A stretch of DNA of 64,000 bases. Origin: Flavobacteriales bacterium UBA1993 (GTDB lineage Bacteria; Bacteroidota; Bacteroidia; Flavobacteriales_G; Salibacteraceae). Each line of letters opens with the position of its first letter. Position 1 is the stretch's first letter. Made by a program: the position numbers and the translations under genes. The notes beneath the pieces are model-generated. The model had not been told where the DNA came from, ran no database searches, and saw nothing but the letters and a program-made list of their open reading frames with translations. This document shows, one piece after another, positions 1 to 7,360 of this stretch. The stretch is taken from positions 75,109 through 139,108 of the forward strand of contig DDCZ01000048.1 of the NCBI GenBank assembly GCA_002336485.1, given 5' to 3'.

Positions 1-53
1 CGCACGTCGCGGTTTTTTCATGCTACCTTATTGAAGCAAGCTTCATTCGGGCA

Positions 54-86
54 TGAAAAAGCCTCTGTTGCTAATGCAACAGAGGC
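54..86 (-). terminator. Rho-independent terminator of ssrA
   Basis: Perfect 11-bp stem (61-71 with 76-86) around a TAAT loop. Read on the minus strand it is followed at once by a T-rich run (TTTTTC). It lies 10 nt beyond the 3' end of the tmRNA gene, so it should end that transcript. Confidence 0.9.
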
Positions 87-96
87 TATCATCTAG

Positions 97-490
97 TGGA
101 GCTGGTGGGATTCGAACCCACGTCCAAACAAGGAAAGAATAGGCTTTCTACGCGCTTAGCCTATTGATTGATTTTCGATCTTAAACAGGCCAAAGGCAGC
201 CAATTCAAGACTTATCTTCTTAAGTTTCGAATGGTTATCGAAGCGCGAACCATTCTATTCTGTCATTAACCACGCCTCCATTAACACAGGGGTCAGACAA
301 ACCTGTGTCGGAAACGTCTTGTTCACGTACCTAGTACGGAATTAAGCTTAACCTCCTATCGGATGATTAGGCTGCAAGAGCGTAAGATGTTTCGCCAGTT
401 ACAATTGTGAAATTCGGATTTGCGAGGTGAACTTCAACCCTCGACGTGCTTACATATCCCCTCATCTTGCTGTCAAAACCAGTCAGCCCC
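97..490 (-). ncRNA. ssrA: transfer-messenger RNA (SsrA)
   Basis: The RNA rescues stalled ribosomes and tags incomplete proteins for proteolysis. On the minus strand the 5' end begins GGGGCTGACTGG at 490 and the 3' end carries a T-arm (GGTTCGAATCCCACC-like) and CAGCTCCA. The two ends form a 7-bp acceptor stem with one G-U pair, as tmRNAs do, and the gene is 394 nt long. The terminal CCA is not encoded and must be added. The tag reading frame ends GCT CTT GCA GCC TAA; from GGC at 396 it gives GETSYALAA, close to the GENNYALAA/GETNYALAA tags known in Bacteroidota. The resume codon is inferred from that similarity. The type is entered as ncRNA-class tmRNA because no separate category exists for it. 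Confidence 0.95.
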
Positions 491-503
491 AAAGAACAAG
501 TAA

Positions 504-511
504 CAAAGGTA
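504..511 (-). promoter_or_regulatory. -7 box of the ssrA promoter
   Basis: TACCTTTG, an exact match to the Bacteroidota -7 consensus TAnnTTTG, lies 13 nt upstream of the mature tmRNA 5' end, leaving room for a short 5' leader removed by RNase P. The nearest upstream TTG (526-528) is only 14 nt away, shorter than usual, so the -33 element is unclear. Confidence 0.6.
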
Positions 512-595
512 GAATCCAATTCTGTCAATCTTTGAAAAAAACCTTTTTTCTCATTTTCGCTATCCGAGCGCTTTTAGCCATTATTTTGCAATGCA

Positions 596-1387
596 ATGAG
601 AATCATCGTCATCCTTCTGTTTTTGGGCCTTTCGTTACCAAGTATTTCGCAGGGTTATTACTGGCAATCGGGTTCCAAGGAAAAGAAATTGAAAAACTTG
701 AGTGTTAATGGAGGTGTTGGTCTTCGAATGTACTTTGGCGACATTCAGAAAAAAGGATCCGTCTTTAATAAACCCAAGCTCGCTTACGGAATTGGCGTTC
801 GCTATCAGATGCGTCCAAAATTTGGATTATCACTTGGGCTAGAAGGTCGTGGGTATGAAGGGAAGGCAGAGCACGGTGGTTATCCGGATGCCGTAGATCA
901 AATGACAGGAAAGCTTTGGGGTGGACATTTGATGGTAGAATATAGCTGGCTCAAGTGGGAAGATTTTACGCGCAAACAGTTCACAGATCGCGATCCTGTA
1001 ACGAAAATGAACATGTATCTAGGTGTTGGTTTTGGAGGAGCTCTTTTTAACTCCTCCTACACTTCAAGAATCTATGAGTCATTTGTGGTCACTGATTCTT
1101 TAGGTGCCGATTCAACGTTTTTCTCCCCCGTAGACATGTCTGGTTCAGCCGGTGGTTTTGCAATGTATGTTCCCGTCTCTCTCGGATTTAGATATCGAAT
1201 AAAGCAAAACATTGCGGTTGGTTTTGAATTGCAACGCCAATTTTACATCAGTAAAAATGTAGATGCACTTGCTACAAAGAAGTTTGACGGTATGGGGTCG
1301 GTGTTGGTGCGAGTGCACTATACATTTGGTCAGTCCAAACGAAAGGGCCAAACAAAAAAAGTCAGTAAAAGCGGGAAATTCAAATGA
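596..1387 (+). CDS. outer-membrane beta-barrel protein (porin-like, exported)
   Basis: This 263-residue protein starts with a signal peptide (about residues 1-19, hydrophobic core ending SISQG). The body alternates short aromatic and polar stretches and glycine-rich turns (VNGGVGLRMYFGD, YLGVGFGGALF) and closes with a barrel-like strand, RVHYTFG, which suggests an outer-membrane beta-barrel. An unusual basic tail of about 17 residues (KRKGQTKKVSKSGKFK) follows the last strand. The start codon is preceded 7 nt upstream by a near-consensus -7 box (TTATTTTG), so the leader would be very short. Its stop overlaps the next gene's ATG (ATGA), suggesting co-translation. The specific function is unknown. 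Confidence 0.75.
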   Translation: MRIIVILLFLGLSLPSISQGYYWQSGSKEKKLKNLSVNGGVGLRMYFGDIQKKGSVFNKPKLAYGIGVRYQMRPKFGLSLGLEGRGYEGKAEHGGYPDAVDQMTGKLWGGHLMVEYSWLKWEDFTRKQFTDRDPVTKMNMYLGVGFGGALFNSSYTSRIYESFVVTDSLGADSTFFSPVDMSGSAGGFAMYVPVSLGFRYRIKQNIAVGFELQRQFYISKNVDALATKKFDGMGSVLVRVHYTFGQSKRKGQTKKVSKSGKFK

Positions 1388-2586
1388 TGAAAATTGGGAT
1401 TATTAGGGAAGGTAAAACCCCACCAGACGAACGCGTGCCACTTACCCCAATTCAAATCAAAGAAATTAGCGCTGCACATCCCCAATTAGAAATTGTGGTT
1501 CAGCGATCGCCGATTCGACGAATAACCGATGCCGAATACGAGCAAGAAGGGGTGTCGATGGTTGACGATGTGAACGACTGCGACATTTTGATTGGAGTAA
1601 AGGAAGTTCCTAAAGAGAATTTAATCCCAAACAAAACCTATTTCTTCTTTTCGCATACCATCAAGATGCAGCCCTATAACCGCGACCTCCTTAAAAAGGT
1701 CATGGAAAAAGGAATTACCCTGATTGATTGGGAATGTCTGACAGATGAAAGAGGAAATCGATTGATTGGGTTTGGAAGGTATGCCGGAATTGTTGGTGCC
1801 TATAATGGGTTTCGTGCTTTTGGTTTGAAGACTAAGTCATTCGGGTTGAAAGAGGCGCATCTGTGCCGTGACAAGGATGAATTAGATGCCGAACTCCGGT
1901 CCATTTCATTGCCTCCAATGAAAATCTTATTGACTGGAAGGGGCAAGGTGGCCAAAGGTTCAATGGAAACGCTAGCTGCATTGAATATTCGCAAGGTGAG
2001 TATAGATGAATACGTAGCGAAAGAGTTTGATGAGCCCGTTTATGCGCAAATAACGTTTCTAGACTACTTCGAAAGAAAGGATGGAAGCGCATGGGAAGCC
2101 GACCACTTTTTTGAATTTCCTGAAATGTATCAGAGCAAGTTCATGGAGTACGCCGCACACACCGATTTCTTCATAGCAGGACATTATTGGGATTCAGAGG
2201 CGCCATTTCTTTTTACGAGAGAAGATGCGCGAAGCGAACATTTCAAGATTAAATTGGTGGCCGATATAAGTTGTGACATTGATGGTCCTGTGGCAAGTAC
2301 GCTAAGGCCTTCAACGATTTCCGATCCGTTTTACGGATATGATCCTCAATCTGAAACCGAGGCGGAGTTTGATGCTCCAGGTGCGATTACGGTAATGGCG
2401 GTAGATAATTTACCATGTGAATTGCCTAGAGATGCGAGTAGTGATTTTGGGTCGATGTTTACGAAATCGGTTCTACCTCATATTGTTTCCAATGACAAGT
2501 CAGGCCTGCTGAATCGAGGGTCGATTACTGTAAATGGAGCGATAAATGAGTCCTTTAGCTATCTAAAGGAATGGGTAGCCGACTAA
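1384..2586 (+). CDS. saccharopine/alanine dehydrogenase family NAD(P)-dependent oxidoreductase
   Basis: The 400-residue protein begins MMKIGIIREGKTPPDERVPL, the N-terminal signature of the alanine dehydrogenase / pyridine nucleotide transhydrogenase fold, which also contains lysine-forming saccharopine dehydrogenase (LYS1 type). Conserved pieces include IGVKEVP (about 70-76), FFFSHTIKMQPYN (about 88-100), an IDWECL motif and a nucleotide-binding stretch around ILLTGRGKVAKGS (about 181-193). The pattern resembles saccharopine dehydrogenase more than the true alanine dehydrogenase at 62684-63901. Whether it makes lysine or another amino acid cannot be told from sequence. It is translationally coupled to the upstream barrel gene by a 4-nt overlap and its stop overlaps that of rpe in convergent orientation. 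Confidence 0.75.
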   Translation: MMKIGIIREGKTPPDERVPLTPIQIKEISAAHPQLEIVVQRSPIRRITDAEYEQEGVSMVDDVNDCDILIGVKEVPKENLIPNKTYFFFSHTIKMQPYNRDLLKKVMEKGITLIDWECLTDERGNRLIGFGRYAGIVGAYNGFRAFGLKTKSFGLKEAHLCRDKDELDAELRSISLPPMKILLTGRGKVAKGSMETLAALNIRKVSIDEYVAKEFDEPVYAQITFLDYFERKDGSAWEADHFFEFPEMYQSKFMEYAAHTDFFIAGHYWDSEAPFLFTREDARSEHFKIKLVADISCDIDGPVASTLRPSTISDPFYGYDPQSETEAEFDAPGAITVMAVDNLPCELPRDASSDFGSMFTKSVLPHIVSNDKSGLLNRGSITVNGAINESFSYLKEWVAD

Positions 2587-3233
2587 GCGTTTTTTAGAAT
2601 CTCGATCGTTTTCATCGGATCTTCCGATTTATATACAGCTGATCCAGCAACAAGCGCCGTTGCCCCGGCAGCCACCAATGCACTGGCGTTTTTAGTGTTG
2701 ACTCCACCATCTACCTGAATTATAGTCTCTAGGTTTTTAGCGTCGATTTCTTGTTTTAATTCTCGGACCTTATCATACGTTCCTTCTATGAAGGACTGTC
2801 CACCAAACCCTGGGTTTACACTCATGATTAGCACCATGTCCAAATCTTTCAACACGTCTTTGAGCAGGGAGATCGGCGTATGCGGATTAAGCGCCACGCC
2901 AGCCTTCATGCCGGTTGACTTGATTTTTTGTATCGTTCGATGCAGGTGCGTGCAGGCTTCATAGTGCACGGTTAAAATGTCCGTTCCTGCTGCTTTAAAA
3001 TCTTCAATAAAATCATCTGGGTTTTGAATCATTGCATGCACATCCAAGATCTTATCGGTATGCTTTCTGAATGCCTTTATGATGGGTAATCCAAATGAAA
3101 TGTTTGGTACAAAAACTCCATCCATAACGTCTAGATGGAACCATTCTGCCTGACTTCGGTTTAGCATTTCTGATTCTTCCTTTATTCTAGAAAAATCACA
3201 AGAAAGCAATGAGGGCGCTACAATTGTATTCAT
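2583..3233 (-). CDS. rpe: ribulose-phosphate 3-epimerase
   Basis: A (beta/alpha)8 enzyme interconverting ribulose 5-phosphate and xylulose 5-phosphate in the pentose phosphate pathway. At 216 residues it is full length. Visible motifs are the N-terminal APSLLSCDF, the metal/catalytic segment HLDVMDG (H33, D35), HAMI in place of the usual HLMI, VNPGFGGQ (139-145), and VDGGVN with the second catalytic aspartate D175, then the phosphate-binding VAGSAVYK. The start is fixed by a TAGGTTTG promoter box ending 4 nt before ATG, which predicts a leaderless message. Confidence 0.95.
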   Translation of the reverse strand: MNTIVAPSLLSCDFSRIKEESEMLNRSQAEWFHLDVMDGVFVPNISFGLPIIKAFRKHTDKILDVHAMIQNPDDFIEDFKAAGTDILTVHYEACTHLHRTIQKIKSTGMKAGVALNPHTPISLLKDVLKDLDMVLIMSVNPGFGGQSFIEGTYDKVRELKQEIDAKNLETIIQVDGGVNTKNASALVAAGATALVAGSAVYKSEDPMKTIEILKNA

Positions 3234-3237
3234 GGCG

Positions 3238-3245
3238 CAAACCTA
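3238..3245 (-). promoter_or_regulatory. -7 box of rpe, 4 nt from ATG
   Basis: TAGGTTTG is an exact TAnnTTTG match on the minus strand; only CGCC separates it from the rpe ATG. Since Bacteroidota transcription usually starts a few bases after this box, the mRNA is predicted to begin at or next to the start codon. No clear TTG lies 17-23 nt upstream. Confidence 0.55.
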
Positions 3246-3265
3246 ATTAATTGGATCGCCTCAGG

Positions 3266-5260
3266 TTACTTATCTTGCTCAAATTCGATGGTTATTTTGA
3301 AACCTTCTGTTCCTGAAAACTCCATGGCGCCGTCAAGTTGATCGGTTAGAAGTCGAATAAGTTTCATTCCCAGCGAATCCTCTTTGTTCAGGCTTTCCAG
3401 TGAATCAACTCCACGTCCATCATCTTCGTATTCTAAAGTCATCATTGACCCGAGGCGTTTGAGGCTAATTCGAATTTGCCCCACTTTTCGTCCTTCGAAC
3501 GCATGCTTGATGGAATTTGTCATCAGTTCGTTTACCATCATTCCGATGGGCACAGCAAGCTCCACTGTTTCCGTGATTTCATCGGCCTCAATGGTGAGGC
3601 CAATCTCGAATTTTGCGGTTTGATTTGTTTGTAGGATTTGCTTCGCTAGGTCGGATAAATAACCCTGAAATTCAATCTCATTCAAATGCTCTGCTTGATA
3701 GAGTTTCTGATGAATCAGGGACATAACATGCACTCGGGACTGTCCTTCGCGAATGATGTTTTTTGCTTTCTCGTCCTTGATTTTTTTCGATTGTAAAAAG
3801 AAAAGACTCGATATGATTTGAAGGTTGTTCTTAACGCGGTGGTGAATTTCTCGCAGAAGTAAATCCTTCTCTTCTAGCGATTTCGAAATAACCTTTGATT
3901 GCTCCTCAATTTTTTTTGTTTGGGCTGCGAGGCTAACGCTATGGCTGGATTTGTTTCTGAAGGCATACGCGACAAGTATTATCAACGTGAGTAAAAGCAG
4001 TGCTATGCCTAGCGAGGCATTCCGAATGAATACATCTTGCTCCGCTTGGTCTCTTAATTCAGATAGGAGTGCATCCTGCTCTTGGATATAAGATTCTTTT
4101 TGGCCCGACTCGTGGGCTATTTGGAAATTCTGAAGGGTCTGGACATTATTTGCCAAATCCATTGAATCTTTAATTTCATTGTATCGGTTAGCGGCCCTTA
4201 ATGCCATTTGAAGGTCCCCTTTTTTCTCGCACAGTTTCCATTTTATCCGCCAATAGTCCAGCAGCGCTTGGCTTAGATTGAGCGTTTTGAGCTCGTGTTT
4301 GATATTGCGAATCAACTTACCAGCAGACTCAAATTGTCCGGTCGCAGTGTAACTGTTTGCCAAGTCCAGCTGACTGCGAATTGCATTTACATGCTTTTCT
4401 ATTGTTTGTGGCTCCTTAAGGCTGTTTTGAATATCGAGTTTAAAGAGCGGGATAGCGCGCAGATGTTCTCCTTTTAGCGCCAAAACTTGAGCCATGTTTC
4501 CGAGAATTAACCCAGAAACAAAATCATAGTCCATGTTGCTCTCCGAGTCAAAATTTGCCGTGAGAATTTTTTGTGCCCTTGTGAAATAGAGCCAGGCGCT
4601 ATCAAGCTCGTTAATCCCTTGATAAACGACCCCAAGATTATTCGTAAAACTCAATTCCCAATATGGAAACTGGTTTATTCGCATTGTGTCAATAGATTGC
4701 CTTATGATTCGGATGGCCCGATCTGAGTCACCAATTTTGGAATAGATGGTGGATAAAAAATTGTTGGGAACACGCGCTTCCCAGTAATCAGGTACGGCGG
4801 TCCAATCAAGGCCCGAGTGAATATCCATAGACTTCTGATACGCACCAAGTTGGAAGTAGATTTTTCGCAACAAAATACCCGAATGAAAATGAAGTTGGGC
4901 GTCTGATTCCATGCTTCGGTGCACTTGGCTAGCTATCGTTAGCGCACGACTTTGGTTATCAAGTTCTAGGTAAAACTTTGCCTTTTGAAGTTTTATGGTG
5001 AGCACGGCTAATGTGTCCCCTGCGTTAGAAGCTCTATATAGCAGGCTATCTAATGCAAGTTCTCGGCGCCGCAGAGATTCATCCTTCGCCACTTCTATGG
5101 CAAAGGATCGAACAGTGAAAATTTCGGGATTTTGATTTATAGAACCTTGTAACGTTTCAGACTGGGGTTGCTGAGGCCGTCCAGTTTGAGCCATACTTGA
5201 TCCAAAAAGAAAGCCGCTAAAAATGCACGACAACAATAGATATGAACCCCAATTCAGCAT
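3266..5260 (-). CDS. TPR-containing sensor histidine kinase (HisKA_2 type)
   Basis: This 664-residue membrane sensor has a signal peptide (1-25), a long periplasmic helical region with TPR-like repeats (about 60-370), a coiled stretch, one transmembrane helix (about 415-434), a second coiled coil (445-465), a HisKA_2 dimerisation box EIHHRVKNN (471-479, the phospho-acceptor His within it), and an HATPase_c domain with N box VNELMTNSIKHAF (576-588) and G1 box DDGRGVD (613-619). It should autophosphorylate and pass the phosphate to a response regulator. No regulator or receiver gene adjoins it, so it is an orphan kinase here. Its promoter box ends 4 nt from the ATG. Confidence 0.9.
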   Translation of the reverse strand: MLNWGSYLLLSCIFSGFLFGSSMAQTGRPQQPQSETLQGSINQNPEIFTVRSFAIEVAKDESLRRRELALDSLLYRASNAGDTLAVLTIKLQKAKFYLELDNQSRALTIASQVHRSMESDAQLHFHSGILLRKIYFQLGAYQKSMDIHSGLDWTAVPDYWEARVPNNFLSTIYSKIGDSDRAIRIIRQSIDTMRINQFPYWELSFTNNLGVVYQGINELDSAWLYFTRAQKILTANFDSESNMDYDFVSGLILGNMAQVLALKGEHLRAIPLFKLDIQNSLKEPQTIEKHVNAIRSQLDLANSYTATGQFESAGKLIRNIKHELKTLNLSQALLDYWRIKWKLCEKKGDLQMALRAANRYNEIKDSMDLANNVQTLQNFQIAHESGQKESYIQEQDALLSELRDQAEQDVFIRNASLGIALLLLTLIILVAYAFRNKSSHSVSLAAQTKKIEEQSKVISKSLEEKDLLLREIHHRVKNNLQIISSLFFLQSKKIKDEKAKNIIREGQSRVHVMSLIHQKLYQAEHLNEIEFQGYLSDLAKQILQTNQTAKFEIGLTIEADEITETVELAVPIGMMVNELMTNSIKHAFEGRKVGQIRISLKRLGSMMTLEYEDDGRGVDSLESLNKEDSLGMKLIRLLTDQLDGAMEFSGTEGFKITIEFEQDK

Positions 5261-5264
5261 GCTT

Positions 5265-5297
5265 CAAATGTATCCTTTCGTAAAATCCCGAACACAA
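5265..5297 (-). promoter_or_regulatory. promoter of the TPR-histidine kinase gene
   Basis: On the minus strand a -33 TTG (5297-5295), a 22-nt spacer, and an exact -7 box TACATTTG (5272-5265) are followed by AAGC and then the ATG at 5260. The four-base gap predicts a leaderless transcript. Confidence 0.6.
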
Positions 5298-5439
5298 CAT
5301 AAATCATTGAGCTGGCGACGTTACTTAAACTTCATACACCCTTGGAGTGAAATTTTCATGTAGTTAGTGATCAATTTGGTGAGATATTGACAATTGAATG
5401 TTTACTTTGCAGTTCGAGGCGCTAACCTCAAACCTACGA

Positions 5440-6368
5440 ATGAGTACCCCATTTATTAACCTAGATCAACTTCGCCATTGCGCGCGTGGAGCTATGCTTG
5501 TTGCGTTCTCCTTGATGCTCACACTGTTATGTGTTGAGTCAGGTGTGATGGCACAGCGCTCTATGAGTATTGGAGCCTCTCAGGAGTTTGCGTCAAGTGC
5601 CGGCTTTGTGCGTTCAGATCGCGTAGATGATTCGCACATTGTTGTCTTATATAAGACGCCGTCTACCTCAACAGCGTCTGATTTGTATGCTCGCGTTGGT
5701 GAAGTGGATACATCAGATCAATCAATTACCTCGGGGGAAGCTAAACTCGTGGAAAGCGAGCTGAATACGCGCACAAACATCAAATCAATAAACGAAACTC
5801 AATTGGTTGTCGCCCATCAATGGAGTGATGGCGAGGGTGTAACTGGTGTCGCTCGTGTCCTAACAATTGACGTGGATCAAGACACGATTACCGTAGGAGA
5901 TACAACGGTGTTTCACAATGCGTCCATTGATGCCGCATTCACGCATAATCCAATATCAATTGCAAAGCTTACAGATGAGAGCTTTGCCATGTGCTTTGCC
6001 GATGACGCTACTGATAATGGGAAAGTTGTTATTGGAAATATAAGTGGGAGTACTTTGATTTTAACGAATACCAAATCGATGGCAACCAGGTAGATTACTT
6101 GAAAAAAGAAGTGATCGGCATGATGAAAGCTGATCCGAATATGAAACTTTCGCTAGAAGGTCATGCTGATAATATCGGATCCGATGGCGTTAATCAAAGA
6201 ATGTCACAACTGTGATTATCAAATGTGTTGTATCACCTCGAAATTCGAGGCATTGATGAGTCCAGAGTAACATTGACGCCATATGGAGAGTCGAAACCAG
6301 TTGAGTCAAACGAGACAGTCGCTGGACGTGCTAAGAATCGTCGTGTTGAGATTCACAAGATAGAATAG
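5440..6368 (+). pseudogene. decayed exported protein with C-terminal OmpA domain
   Basis: The 5' part reads as an exported protein from ATG 5440 (in frame with ATG 5398) with a signal peptide ending VMAQ and two or three repeats of about 55 residues containing VVLY/VVAHQW and G..tI..G-like strands; it stops at TAG 6091-6093. In another frame (from about 6045) the sequence continues as an OmpA-like peptidoglycan-binding domain: EYFDFNEYQIDGNQ, LEGHADNIGSDGVNQRMSQL, then an in-frame TGA at 6213-6215 where the family has an Arg (CGA to TGA would explain it), then LSNVLYHLEIRGI, TPYGESKP and AGRAKNRRVEI, ending TAG 6366-6368. One frameshift and one nonsense codon separate the pieces, so the gene is probably dead. 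The short repeat region suggests an internal deletion as well. Confidence 0.8.
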
Positions 6369-6381
6369 GGTAGTTGGTCTT

Positions 6382-7251
6382 TTATCCCAAATACGCCTTA
6401 AGAAGCTTGCTTCTGGAGGTGTGACGCAGTCTTCGAATGCCCTTCTCTTTAATCTGACGTACACGCTCTCGTGTCAAATCAAATAACTCACCGATCTCCT
6501 CCAATGTGAGAGGGTGCTGTCCGGTAAGACCAAAGTAATGCCGAATAACATCCGCTTCGCGCTCAGAGAGCGTTGCAAGTGATCGCTCGATTTCTCGGCG
6601 CAAAGATTCGTTTAGGAGAGATGATTCAGGATTATTGCCCTGCTCACCCTGCATCAAATCATACATATTTCGATCGTCGTCTTCTGAACCAGGTAATGGT
6701 GCATCCATGGAAACATGGCGACGATTGTTTTTCATGTTTTGCTTGACGTCATTTTCTGGCAACTCAAGCGCCAATGCTAATTCATCAACAGTCGGCTCTC
6801 GTTCGTGTTGTTGTTCCAGCTTTGCATAAGCTCGATTTATCTTATTGATGTTTCCAATTTTGTTGAGCGGTAACCTAACTATACGGGCTTGCTCAGCAAG
6901 TGATTGCAAAATGGATTGACGAATCCACCATACTGCGTATGAGATGAATTTGAATCCACGTGTTTCGTCGAAGCGCTTCGCGGCCTTAATGAGGCCAAGG
7001 TTTCCTTCGTTAATTAAGTCAGGAAGACTAAGGCCTTGGTTTTGGTATTGCTTTGAAACGGAAACAACGAATCGAAGGTTGGCTCGAACCATTTTCGCAA
7101 GGGCTGCTTGATCGCCTTGCTTGATTCGCTTGGCTAACGCAACTTCCTGGTCAGCAGTTATTAGATCTTCACGACCAATTTCGGTCAAATATTTATCGAG
7201 GGACGCTGTCTCTCGATTGGTGATTTGTTGAGTAATCTTTAGCTGACGCAT
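6382..7251 (-). CDS. rpoD: primary RNA polymerase sigma factor, sigma-70 family
   Basis: Housekeeping sigma factor of Bacteroidota type, about 289 residues from the ATG at 7251 (MRQLKITQQITNRE), which matches the family N-terminus; the in-frame upstream ATG would add 17 atypical residues. It lacks region 1.1. Region 1.2 (SLDKYLTEIGRE), region 2 with the core-binding and -10-melting segment (LPDLINEGNLGLIKAAKRFD, SYAVWWIRQ), region 3 (RLPLNKIGNINKINRA) and region 4 with the helix-turn-helix LTRERVRQIKEKGIRRLR are all present. This factor recognises the TTG/TAnnTTTG promoters seen through the window. It follows pnp on the same strand but beyond a strong terminator, so it has its own promoter. 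Confidence 0.95.
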   Translation of the reverse strand: MRQLKITQQITNRETASLDKYLTEIGREDLITADQEVALAKRIKQGDQAALAKMVRANLRFVVSVSKQYQNQGLSLPDLINEGNLGLIKAAKRFDETRGFKFISYAVWWIRQSILQSLAEQARIVRLPLNKIGNINKINRAYAKLEQQHEREPTVDELALALELPENDVKQNMKNNRRHVSMDAPLPGSEDDDRNMYDLMQGEQGNNPESSLLNESLRREIERSLATLSEREADVIRHYFGLTGQHPLTLEEIGELFDLTRERVRQIKEKGIRRLRHTSRSKLLKAYLG

Positions 7252-7294
7252 GGTTGGAATTTTGTTGTTCCAAAGAAATGCTATGGCTATGACC

Positions 7295-7331
7295 AAAAAC
7301 AAAGGCGGTATTCAAGTTTTTGAATACCGCC
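7295..7331 (-). terminator. Rho-independent terminator of pnp
   Basis: A perfect 12-bp stem (7304-7315 with 7320-7331, loop AAAC on the minus strand) followed on that strand by TTTGTTTTT. It lies 29 nt past the pnp stop and separates pnp from rpoD. Confidence 0.9.
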
Positions 7332-7360
7332 TTGTTAAAACCCTATGGTTTGTACGTTTT

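Noticed and set aside
427..708. 93-codon open frame across the tmRNA 5' region and the start of the barrel gene
   Set aside because: It lies over the tmRNA gene on the other strand and overlaps the barrel protein's signal peptide out of frame. No family match or promoter support.
5398..5439. In-frame ATG upstream of the decayed OmpA gene start
   Set aside because: It places 14 non-signal residues before the clean signal peptide and overlaps a possible TTACTTTG box, so ATG 5440 is preferred.
7252..7302. Upstream start for rpoD adding 17 hydrophobic residues
   Set aside because: The family N-terminus begins at MRQLKIT and the extra residues include no conserved sequence.
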